Positions 57,156 through 64,000 of a stretch of 64,000 nucleotides of DNA are shown piece after piece (positions within the stretch are counted from its first letter, which is position 1; the number at the start of each line of letters is the position of its first letter). The translations under genes and the position numbers were made by a program. The DNA is from Thermoanaerobaculum sp. GTDB taxonomy: Bacteria > Acidobacteriota > Thermoanaerobaculia > Multivoradales > UBA5704. The notes below the pieces were generated by a model that was given only the letters and a program-made list of their open reading frames with translations, ran no database searches and was not told the origin of the DNA. Location of the stretch: assembly GCA_021154885.1 (NCBI GenBank), contig JAJKHS010000143.1:152003-216002 (forward strand), given 5' to 3'.

Positions 57156-58079
57156 GTGTTACTCGCTTGGAGAGCAGAGTGGGTAGCGTTATCTAGGCGG
57201 ATCTCCGGAATCTTAGGAGCGGGGGAGTTCTATCTCCGCTCTCTCTCGCCTGAGGAAAGAAACCCGCCGGAAATCGCGAAGGAGTTGCTCCGCAATTCAC
57301 AGGAGATCTTTAGGGGTCTAGAGATCTTTCTTCAAGCCTATGAGCGCGTGCTCCCAGTGCAGGCAGCAGCAGCTCTTCGAGGATTTGTCGAGAGGGCTCG
57401 GCCCCATTTTAACGCAGACGCAGAACACATTACCTCTACTACCGGTACGAAGATTTCGGTTCAGCTTCGCTTGGTAGAGCTCGCCACTCTCGAGGCGGAG
57501 CTTTCTTACAAGCTTACCGAGTTTGAAACAACTGCGCGTCGCCTCTCCGAGAGAGCATTCTCGCATCTCCAGAGGTGCATTGTCGCCGATGCGGAAGTTG
57601 CCGAACGCTGGCAACGTGCTTATGCCGATGGGGAACTTGCGTGCGAAAAGCTGGGCGCTGCTCACCTTTTGTCGCATGGGATCTGGGCCTTTAAAGCCGC
57701 TAGCACTGGCGAGCGTACTGACCTCATCTTCCATGATCGGGTCGACTTAGCCGAGGCTGAGCGATCGGCCGAGGCGCTAGTTCTTACTGAGTGGAAACTG
57801 GTGCGGCATAGCGACAATCCGGCGACGAAGGCCAGAGAGGCCTATGATGAAGCTAAGCTCTATTCCGAAGGTTCCCTAGCTGGCTTTCAGCTCGAGAAGC
57901 AGCGGTTTCTAGTCTTGGTGTCTCAAGGTCGTTGCTCCCTCCCACCTGACTTCGAGGAGGAAGGAGTCCGCTATCGCCACGTTAATATCTCTGTCGAGCC
58001 GGAGCCACCCTCTCGCGCTGCGCGGAGGGGCTTGAAGAAGCGCACAACCCCACGCTCAACCGGACGGATACCGCGCTGA
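57156..58079 (+). CDS. Predicted PD-(D/E)XK nuclease-like cassette gene
   Basis: A 307-residue protein; the GTG at 57156 has a perfect AAGGAGGT five bases upstream, so it was preferred to GTG 57111. Residues 1-170 are helical. Near residue 185 comes HGIWAFKAASTGERTDLIFHD, followed by EALVLTEWKLVRHSDN: a D then ExK arrangement like restriction-type nucleases. The tail is Arg-rich and its coding region overlaps an attC-like site. Codon use and GC content differ from the chromosome. Function unknown; a defence nuclease is possible. Confidence 0.65.
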   Translation: MLLAWRAEWVALSRRISGILGAGEFYLRSLSPEERNPPEIAKELLRNSQEIFRGLEIFLQAYERVLPVQAAAALRGFVERARPHFNADAEHITSTTGTKISVQLRLVELATLEAELSYKLTEFETTARRLSERAFSHLQRCIVADAEVAERWQRAYADGELACEKLGAAHLLSHGIWAFKAASTGERTDLIFHDRVDLAEAERSAEALVLTEWKLVRHSDNPATKAREAYDEAKLYSEGSLAGFQLEKQRFLVLVSQGRCSLPPDFEEEGVRYRHVNISVEPEPPSRAARRGLKKRTTPRSTGRIPR

Positions 58080-58117
58080 CGCGCGATCCCGTCGGTTAGC
58101 TTTGGAACGTTGGGCGC
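58040..58117 (+). other. attC-like recombination site 1
   Basis: Outer cores GCGCACAAC (58040) and GTTGGGCGC (58109-58117) are complementary except at one position. Inner stem GCTCAACCGGACGG pairs with CCGTCGGTTAGC, leaving an unpaired G, the extrahelical base typical of attC. The loop side is CGCGCTGACGCGCG. The right core GTTGGGC fits the GTTRRRY rule. This is the expected layout of an integron cassette end, without an integrase gene in the window. Confidence 0.75.
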
Positions 58118-58134
58118 ACACATAAAAGGATGAT

Positions 58135-59238
58135 ATGGAAGAGATTGAGACGTACTCGAACCAACTTCACGCACTAGCCCGTGAGTGTGTCGAAGCTGAG
58201 ATTTCTGCCTTTGTGCTCTTGCGTGACCGGCTGGAAGAGCATGATGAGGTCACTCTGAGCGTTGTCGATCTTAGAGGAGACCTCCTTTCCGGGACTGATG
58301 AGGAATCCGTTATTAGCCTACTCACAACGGGGTATTTTTCTGAGCTTGTGGGTAAGCGCCGCGTTGCAGCGTTCGTCGTCTGTATAGAGATGGAAAGGGA
58401 GGTTTCTAACCTCACCCTTGAGAGGCGCTTCGAGCCTTATCATGGGACGCAGCCGCTATTCTCGCGTTTGCCTCAGTTTCTTTCCGCAACCGTAAATAAC
58501 AAACTCTTGCCATACGAACTTCTCGGGCATCATCGTGGCGATGGAGTCACTAAGGTTGGAACCAGCTTCTTGCGATTTGACCCTTTTCTGCACTCATCCA
58601 TCGTTTCCTGGAGTCGTTCTACCTTTCCGGGACTACCGCTATTTCTTAGGCTCGATCCGTATTTTGTCAAAGATGAGGAGCCTTCTGTGAGGCTCCAGGA
58701 AGCCATTCTGATACCTGCTGATCCTTCCTGGTGGGTTAATCTAAATCTGTACCCACGTCAGACAACGGGGGCGGCATATTGGATTGAGCCTCCAACCGAC
58801 CCAAGAGACAACCCACAAGACTATTGGGATTTCCATGTTCGTCACCTCCGGCGCTTAGAAGTACACGCTGGCCGAAGAGGTCCAGACTACTTCACAATGA
58901 TGGTCGAAGAACTTGCCGATTTGCGCGAGGTCGAGGGCTTTCTGTTGGGACGGGTCATACATTGGGATACTACAGAGCCTCGAGGTAAGGCAGTAGAGGC
59001 AGCTAACGTCAAACATCTCGACCTTGCTGTTAACTTGTATCGCGGATCTGATGCGGAGGTTAGAGTCGGCCAAAACTTGGCACACGGAAGGGTGCAGGAT
59101 GCGACGCTAAGAACGCACCTCCTCCGAATCGAGGGCATAAGAGCTAACGCTGTGCTGGCCTTCGCGCAACAGTTCTTTCAATCTAAGAGTCTTCTGCGTG
59201 ACTGGTTCAACGATCAATTTGGAGCGGCCGTTGAATAG
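58135..59238 (+). CDS. Unknown cassette protein
   Basis: A 367-residue soluble protein starting MEEIETYSNQLHALARECVE; AAAAGGA lies before the ATG, 18 bp after the attC-like right core. There is no hydrophobic helix and no recognised motif. Conserved-looking stretches are SEYSELVGKRRVAAFVVCIE-like and NLYPRQTTGAAYWIEPP. The stop is 5 bp before the second attC-like site, the normal spacing for a gene cassette. Confidence 0.7.
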   Translation: MEEIETYSNQLHALARECVEAEISAFVLLRDRLEEHDEVTLSVVDLRGDLLSGTDEESVISLLTTGYFSELVGKRRVAAFVVCIEMEREVSNLTLERRFEPYHGTQPLFSRLPQFLSATVNNKLLPYELLGHHRGDGVTKVGTSFLRFDPFLHSSIVSWSRSTFPGLPLFLRLDPYFVKDEEPSVRLQEAILIPADPSWWVNLNLYPRQTTGAAYWIEPPTDPRDNPQDYWDFHVRHLRRLEVHAGRRGPDYFTMMVEELADLREVEGFLLGRVIHWDTTEPRGKAVEAANVKHLDLAVNLYRGSDAEVRVGQNLAHGRVQDATLRTHLLRIEGIRANAVLAFAQQFFQSKSLLRDWFNDQFGAAVE

Positions 59239-59242
59239 AGCG

Positions 59243-59315
59243 CCCAACCCCGCCCGTGCACGCGGACGGTCGGCTCGCCGCCCGCCGTGAGGGGCAGAAA
59301 CGTGATGCGGCACCG
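59243..59315 (+). other. attC-like recombination site 2 (degenerate right core)
   Basis: GCGCCCAAC at 59243 is the exact left core that would pair with the right core of site 1. The stem CACGCGGACGG pairs imperfectly with CCGCCCGCCGTG. The right core, expected as AACGTTGGGC, reads AACGTGATGCG, so it may be damaged. It lies between two cassette-like genes. Confidence 0.55.
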
Positions 59316-59350
59316 CGAGAATTCGTCATCTCTTTCAGGAGGAACCTAAC

Positions 59351-60040
59351 ATGGAAGCTGCCATCCGCGCTGGTCGCATCATCGGCGTTCTGATCATCAT
59401 CCAGATGGTCGGCGGTGTAATGGTGAACTTCGTCTTGGAAGCGCCGCTCTTCGATGCGCCGGGGTTTCTTGTGAATGCCGCTTCCCACTCGCGACAACTA
59501 GGTCTGGCTGTAGTCCTCGGGCTGATTCTAGAGGCATTGTGGGTGGGCATTGCGATCACGGCGTTCCCCGTCTTTTACCAACGCACCCGAACGATGGCGC
59601 TCTGGTTTGTCGCGCTGGCCGGGGTAGTCCTCGCGGTGGCTGTGGTCGAGAACGCAGCCGTGATGTCCATGGTCTCCGTGAGCGAGGCCTATGCCAAGGC
59701 GAGTGCCGCCCAGCGCGAACAGCTTGAGACGGTCCGAGTCGTCGTGGCTTCCGCGAGAAACTGGCCGCACTTCATGGCTCGGATCTTCGACGGTCTCACG
59801 ATCTTCGTGCTCTACGCCGTGCTATATCGGTTCGCACTGATTCCGCGTGTGCTCGCTGGCTTTGGCCTGATCGCTGTCGTGCTGCAGGTCACAGGGGTGG
59901 GGATGCCAATCTTTGGTCATGAGGTTGTATTTCCGATGCTCGCACCGCTCGGGTTGAGTCAGTTGATTCTGGCGGTGTGGCTCATAACGAAAGGCTTTCG
60001 GGGTCAACCGGGCCCTGGGATCGAGCCAGGGGACTTCTGA
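59351..60040 (+). CDS. DUF4386-like integral membrane protein
   Basis: A 229-residue protein with AGGAGGAACC before the ATG. Six hydrophobic segments (about residues 12-32, 52-75, 88-110, 135-150, 155-180 and 195-215) follow the DUF4386 layout: the first helix begins with RAGRIIGVLIIIQMVGG, and SARNWPHFMARIFDGL lies in the middle. DUF4386 has no known function. It is the third gene of the low-GC cassette-like stretch; no attC was found after it. Confidence 0.75.
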   Translation: MEAAIRAGRIIGVLIIIQMVGGVMVNFVLEAPLFDAPGFLVNAASHSRQLGLAVVLGLILEALWVGIAITAFPVFYQRTRTMALWFVALAGVVLAVAVVENAAVMSMVSVSEAYAKASAAQREQLETVRVVVASARNWPHFMARIFDGLTIFVLYAVLYRFALIPRVLAGFGLIAVVLQVTGVGMPIFGHEVVFPMLAPLGLSQLILAVWLITKGFRGQPGPGIEPGDF

Positions 60041-60208
60041 CGGCTGGTTCGTGTCCCGCACACGACGTGATCGCCTATTAGATCAGCTTGGCTATGGTGA
60101 GCCTCCCTTTACGCATACGGATTGCAGTTTTGCCACGTGAATTCCAGGGTCCGGTTGTACCAGTACCCCACGAGAGGCGTACCGTCGATCAGCGCTCCCG
60201 CACAGTCA

Positions 60209-60257
60209 GCGCCCGGGATTGAAATCCCGGGCTACCGACGGTAGTCCCTGCGGGACC
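60209..60257. repeat. REP sequence, left of RAYT
   Basis: A 49-nt repeat with two palindromes: CCCGGGATTGAAATCCCGGG and CTACCGACGGTAG, then TCCCTGCGGGACC. Its exact inverse is at 60801-60849, on the far side of the transposase gene. Confidence 0.9.
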
Positions 60258-60272
60258 CAGGAGGAGGGTGAG

Positions 60273-60725
60273 TCAGTCGAAATCCTTTGGGTTGAAGGCC
60301 ACTCCGTGCTTCTTGAGAAGACCCGTGAATTCTTGCACGAAGGAGACCTTTTTGTGGTGCTCCTCCTGGTTTAGGATGTATCTCCGCACCACTGGCACCT
60401 GAGAGGCGCTGACGGTGAAGGCCCCATAGCCTTCCTGCCACGAAAAGCCGTCTGGAGCGGTTCTTGATTGATCGTTGATCCAGCGCGAGGAGCCGCCCTT
60501 GAGGAGCTTCAACATCTCGGCAACGGGCATGGTCGTTCCCCAGCCTGCCAGGAGGTGGACGTGATCCGGCATTCCGCCGGCGGTCAGTAAGACGCCGCCG
60601 TTCCCTCGCAGCACCCCTCCAAGGTAATCATACAAGTCGTCTCGCAACGTGGAAGTGATCAATGGCATTCGGTACTTCGTGGCGAAAACGAGGTGATACC
60701 GGAGTTGCGTGTACGTGGTAGACAA
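60273..60725 (-). CDS. REP-associated tyrosine transposase (RAYT, IS200-like)
   Basis: A 150-residue Y1 transposase: YHLVFATKYRMPLI start, the HUH motif MPDHVHLLAG near residue 55, LKGGSSRWINDQ, and the catalytic-Tyr region VRRYILNQEEHHKK. It nicks single-stranded DNA and is thought to spread REP sequences. It stands alone between two exactly inverted 49-nt REPs and is complete. Confidence 0.92.
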   Translation of the reverse strand: MSTTYTQLRYHLVFATKYRMPLITSTLRDDLYDYLGGVLRGNGGVLLTAGGMPDHVHLLAGWGTTMPVAEMLKLLKGGSSRWINDQSRTAPDGFSWQEGYGAFTVSASQVPVVRRYILNQEEHHKKVSFVQEFTGLLKKHGVAFNPKDFD

Positions 60726-60800
60726 GACGGGATCGATCCTCTCTTTTCAGGTCAAGGTGTCCACATAGCGTAACACATCCCGATCACCTCAATGTCCCGC

Positions 60801-60849
60801 GGTCCCGCAGGGACTACCGTCGGTAGCCCGGGATTTCAATCCCGGGCGC
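60801..60849. repeat. REP sequence, right of RAYT
   Basis: The exact 49-nt inverse of the left REP. It contains the stop codon of the flippase gene (60836-60838), so the flippase now ends inside the repeat. Confidence 0.9.
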
Positions 60850-62077
60850 CATCGGAGCCGCTCCCGGCGAGCACCACCGCCACCGCCAAAAACACCCCAT
60901 TCATTCCCGCCACCGTCCAAGCGAATTCCAAAGCCGAGCCGCGGAAGACGGCCAGGGCCGCAACCTCCAAAGGGATCAGCACCGGCAGCGCCGCCCAGAA
61001 TCTCAATCTACCCGTGGAGAGGCGGTAGAGGAGCAGGGCGTTGCTGAAAGCCATCAGAACCATGGCGATCCCCAAGGGGAGCACGAGGTCCGTGGCGCCC
61101 AGGTAGCTCCTTCCCCCCATGCCGCGCACCAGCGGCCCCGGGATCAGCGCGAAGGCGGCGAGGACGGGGATCACGCACGCAGCCAGGATGCCCAGCGTGC
61201 CGGCGAGGAGGCGACGGCCGCCGCCGTCCCGCCGCTCCGCGGCCTCCGCGGACAACGGGAACATGGCCTTGGTCACCGGCGCCGTGCCCAGGAGGATCGA
61301 TTTGCCCAGGAACGAGGCCACGGCGTAGCCCCCGGCCACGGCGTCCGGGAAGAAGGCGCGGGCGAGGAGGACGTCCAGACTGTAGAAGCCCATCACCGTC
61401 GCCGTCACCACGAACACCGGCAGGCTGTATTGATAGAGGTCCGGCGCCGCCGCCCGCGACGGCGGAGTCCGGTAGACGTCGCGCAGGGGGAGCCGCGAGA
61501 GGGCGAAGGCGACGCAGAACCCCAGGCTCACCCCCGCCACGGCGCCGTACTCCCGGGCGCCTAGCCAGACCAAGCCGACGCCGACGACGAGCTTCGCCAG
61601 CACCTCCCAGATCATGTTCTCCCCCAGGGCCCGGAACCGCTTCATCCCCTGGAGCACGCCGCGGTGGATGGGGAGCAGGCCCACCCCGACCGTCGAGAGC
61701 GAGAAGAGGGCCATCAGCGAATAGGGGATGCGCAGCCAGATCCCCAGCGGGACCGCCGCCGCCAGGAGGACCGCCGTCATCGCCAGCGTGGCCCGGCCTC
61801 CTTTGCGCAGGGCGCGACGAAGGAGGTCGTGCAGCCGGCCGGGGTCCGGCTCGCGGGAGGCGTAGCGGGCGAGGATGGTCTGCACCGACTCGGCGAAGAC
61901 GTTGAGCACGTAGAGGATGGCCAGCAGCGCCGAGAGCGCCCCGTAGCCCGCGGGACCCAGCAGCCGCGCCATGGCGATGTGAAAAGCGAAGTGCAGCGCG
62001 TTGGCGACGTTGAGCGTCACCAGGAGCAGGACGCTCCCGCCGAGCAGGCCGGTCGAAAAACGGCGGTCGGTTCTCAA
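60836..62077 (-). CDS. Polysaccharide flippase/MATE-like membrane protein
   Basis: A 413-residue protein with about 12 hydrophobic helices, of the Wzx/polysaccharide-transport type (GLLGGSVLLLVTLNVANALHF, MARLLGPAGYGALSALLAI, KSILLGTAPVTKAMFPLSAE). It moves lipid-linked oligosaccharides across the inner membrane. TTG start overlapping the preceding glycosyltransferase stop. The last residues GSDGARD and the stop lie in the REP, so the original C-terminus may have differed. Confidence 0.88.
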   Translation of the reverse strand: MRTDRRFSTGLLGGSVLLLVTLNVANALHFAFHIAMARLLGPAGYGALSALLAILYVLNVFAESVQTILARYASREPDPGRLHDLLRRALRKGGRATLAMTAVLLAAAVPLGIWLRIPYSLMALFSLSTVGVGLLPIHRGVLQGMKRFRALGENMIWEVLAKLVVGVGLVWLGAREYGAVAGVSLGFCVAFALSRLPLRDVYRTPPSRAAAPDLYQYSLPVFVVTATVMGFYSLDVLLARAFFPDAVAGGYAVASFLGKSILLGTAPVTKAMFPLSAEAAERRDGGGRRLLAGTLGILAACVIPVLAAFALIPGPLVRGMGGRSYLGATDLVLPLGIAMVLMAFSNALLLYRLSTGRLRFWAALPVLIPLEVAALAVFRGSALEFAWTVAGMNGVFLAVAVVLAGSGSDGARD

Positions 62078-64000
62078 GGGTTCGCCGCGGCCGGCGGGCG
62101 CCAGCGGTAGACCTGGAGGCGGAAGCCTTCGGCCGAGTCCTCGGGAGCGGCGGGGATGCGCACCTCGATCTCTCCGGTCTCCCCGGGGGCGAGCTCGAAC
62201 CGCGGACTGGTGCGGAAGATCCGGTTGCGGTGCCGGCCGGTGTCGACGAGCTGGATCTCTCGATTCCCTGGCCCGAGCCGCACGGCATGGACGTCCTCGT
62301 CCGCCGCCGCCTTTGGCACTGCGACCTGAATAGAGAGGACGTCCCCCGGCTGGTAGCGCCCCTCGGGCAGGCGGCCGGCGAGGAACGGCGCGTTCGGCGG
62401 CCGGCTCAGCTCGATCTCCACCGAGCTTTCCAGGTCCCAGGGGTGGCGCACCACCACCACGGACTCCCCGCGCCGGCGCAGGAGGCGGCTGTCCACGACC
62501 TCCGTCTGCTCCGTCGGGGCCTTGGGCACGCGGGCGAGGCGGCTGCGGTAGAAGGCGGCGTCCGGTCCGTCGAGGCGCTCGGCGGGGAAGACCTCCACGT
62601 CAGATCGATCCAGGGAGTGCGGGTCCTGTCCGGCCAAGCGATCCAGCGGGCTGAGCAGCGGCCGGCGCGGCTTGTCGCCCCACTGGAAGCGTCCCAGCGC
62701 GGTTTCGTAGACCACATGCCGCAGCCCCGGCGGCTCCAGGGCGAGCAGGGAGTCGTTGACCGCCGCGAACGTCGTGGGCACCACGCGGGTGTAGACGACG
62801 CTCGCCTCCTGCGCTACCAGAGCCGCGCAGACGCCGATCCCCAGCAACGGGATCGCCGGCCGCCAGCCGAGCCAGACGATGCGACGGGAGAGGTGCCGCC
62901 ACGTCTCTACCATGGCCCAGGCCGCGGCGAGCGAGGAGAATAGCACCACGGGCAGGTAGTTCTGGCTGCGGAACAGGGTCATCCCCAGGGAGTGCAGCAA
63001 GGAGTAGCCGAGGAGCACGGAGAGGACCAGCATCGAGCCCAGCCGCCAATCCTCGGTATCCTCAGGAGCCGGCCGCCAGATGCGCCACAGCAGGCCGACG
63101 ATTCCCAGCAGCACGAAGACGGCGACCACCGGGCCGTGATGGGCGATCAGGAATTCGACCTGCCGCTCGAACACCACCCAGTGGTTGCTCTGCTCCTCGA
63201 CTCCCTTGGCGACGTAGCCGTGGACCAGGATGGGAATGAACTGGAAGACCACGTCCAGGAACGGATTGAGGACCAGGAAGGTCAGGATCGAGGTCGCGCC
63301 CGCCAGCGCCAGCCAGAGCCACTGCCGCCGGTCGTGCCAGCCGTTCCTGAGCACCGCCGCCGTGATGGGGAGGGCGCTGGCGATCCCCGTGTACTTGGTC
63401 GACACGGCGAGGCCCACCCCCAGCCCCACGCGGAGAAAGCGGCCCAGGGACGGCCTGGAGGCCGCGGCCAGCGTCCAATGAAAGGTGACCACCGTGAGGA
63501 GGATGACGAGGATGTCCGGCTTGAACTCCGTCGAGCTCGTGACGTGCCGCGGAAACGCCGCCAGCACGGCCGCCGCCAGCAGCCCCACCTCGGGCGAGTA
63601 GAGGCGGCGGCCGACGAGGAACAGGACCCACAGGCTTAAAGCTCCATAGACGACGTTGACCATCCGGGCGAGCCAGTAGGCGGTGGGGGAGTTGCCGTCC
63701 TTGGACTCCCCGAAGATGGAGAAGAGCGGCCGGCCCGTCAACCTGTACAGGGCGTCGCTCGCCGCCAGCACGGCCGTCTGCGGGAGGTAGGAGAGGCTCA
63801 GATAGAAGGCGTGCCGCGGTTTGTACTCGCCATGCTTGAGGATGGCGGAGACGTTCTTGAAGGTGAACCGCTCATCGAAGTGGCGGCCGGCATAGAGCCC
63901 CTGGCTGGCGTCCCACGTCCGCAGGGCGAGGCTGGCGAGGATCACCGCGGCGAGGGCGATGCCGACCCAGCGCGGGGTGTTGGCGGCGGGGCCGGGGGTG
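62074..64000 (-). CDS. GT39-like membrane glycosyltransferase, 5' end outside the window
   Basis: At least 623 residues; the frame is open to the window edge, and a GTG at 63945 is only a possible start. About 10 hydrophobic helices follow an acidic first loop (HFDERFTFKN, the DE of PMT/GT39 enzymes), with FKPDILVILLTVVTFHW and STKYTGIASALPI. The C-terminal ~200 residues are soluble and beta-rich. It probably transfers a sugar from a polyprenyl donor outside the membrane and works with the coupled flippase. Confidence 0.82.
   Translation of the reverse strand, partial: TPGPAANTPRWVGIALAAVILASLALRTWDASQGLYAGRHFDERFTFKNVSAILKHGEYKPRHAFYLSLSYLPQTAVLAASDALYRLTGRPLFSIFGESKDGNSPTAYWLARMVNVVYGALSLWVLFLVGRRLYSPEVGLLAAAVLAAFPRHVTSSTEFKPDILVILLTVVTFHWTLAAASRPSLGRFLRVGLGVGLAVSTKYTGIASALPITAAVLRNGWHDRRQWLWLALAGATSILTFLVLNPFLDVVFQFIPILVHGYVAKGVEEQSNHWVVFERQVEFLIAHHGPVVAVFVLLGIVGLLWRIWRPAPEDTEDWRLGSMLVLSVLLGYSLLHSLGMTLFRSQNYLPVVLFSSLAAAWAMVETWRHLSRRIVWLGWRPAIPLLGIGVCAALVAQEASVVYTRVVPTTFAAVNDSLLALEPPGLRHVVYETALGRFQWGDKPRRPLLSPLDRLAGQDPHSLDRSDVEVFPAERLDGPDAAFYRSRLARVPKAPTEQTEVVDSRLLRRRGESVVVVRHPWDLESSVEIELSRPPNAPFLAGRLPEGRYQPGDVLSIQVAVPKAAADEDVHAVRLGPGNREIQLVDTGRHRNRIFRTSPRFELAPGETGEIEVRIPAAPEDSAEGFRLQVYRWRPPAAANP

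Noticed and set aside
60041..60208. Third attC site after the DUF4386 gene
   Set aside because: No RYYYAAC/GTTRRRY pair with a foldable stem was found, so the right border of the cassette array is left undefined.
1..64000. rRNA and tRNA genes
   Set aside because: No tRNA cloverleaf with a T-loop motif and no conserved rRNA segment was recognised by eye; a covariance scan would be decisive.

Overview
The window looks like a chromosomal segment of a GC-rich, Gram-negative bacterium, most likely an Acidobacteriota of the Thermoanaerobaculia/Holophagae type. This is inferred from lipid A genes (lpxB, an msbA-like exporter), a secreted dockerin-bearing hydrolase, many sulfatase-superfamily proteins with a shared C-terminus, a sigma factor paired with a BTAD regulator, and a surface protein with an LPXTG-like tail. 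No rRNA or tRNA gene was seen.

Layout. 1-2.3 kb: a Septu-like defence pair (ptuA intact, ptuB frameshifted). 2.3-18.4 kb: mostly housekeeping genes. These are queG, a Thr/Gly-rich surface protein, an rpsA-IHF/HU-HIT-lpxB-msbA-DUF374 run, a yicC-gmk-rpoZ-coaBC-uracil-DNA glycosylase run, and a sigma factor with a BTAD protein. 18.6-25.2 kb: envelope and sugar-nucleotide genes (membrane phosphodiesterase, rfbF, C-methyltransferase, rfbC, DUF4910, SDR). 25.2-26.5 kb: two MNT nucleotidyltransferase loci, one followed by a broken HEPN gene. 26.99-30.62 kb: a complete IS1595-type transposon of 3,631 bp with 26-bp inverted ends and an 8-bp target duplication; it carries a DUF6602 nuclease-like gene and several small AT-richer passengers. 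30.7-36.8 kb: an unusual M20 peptidase paralogue, then a coupled two-gene locus encoding a SIR2-TIR fusion and a membrane-anchored nSTAND-WD40 protein, the strongest candidate here for a poorly described immune system.

37-56 kb: a CHASE-PAS histidine kinase, glycosyltransferases, a 2OG-Fe oxygenase, a polysaccharide deacetylase, SGNH hydrolases, sulfatase-like lipoproteins and several toxin-antitoxin loci (hicBA, vapBC, an AbiEii-like pair). 56.3-60.0 kb: a low-GC stretch with two attC-like sites and three cassette-like genes, one a predicted PD-(D/E)XK nuclease. 60.2-60.85 kb: a RAYT transposase flanked by exactly inverted 49-nt REPs. 60.8-64 kb: a flippase and a GT39-like membrane glycosyltransferase that runs off the window.

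Two themes connect the parts. First, small palindromic (MITE-like) repeats sit in or beside most intergenic gaps; one has entered the 3' end of rfbC and one supplies the flippase stop codon. Second, at several toxin-antitoxin loci the antitoxin-like gene is intact while the toxin is truncated or frameshifted, and ptuB is also broken, which suggests an immune repertoire that decays and is replaced by mobile elements and cassettes.
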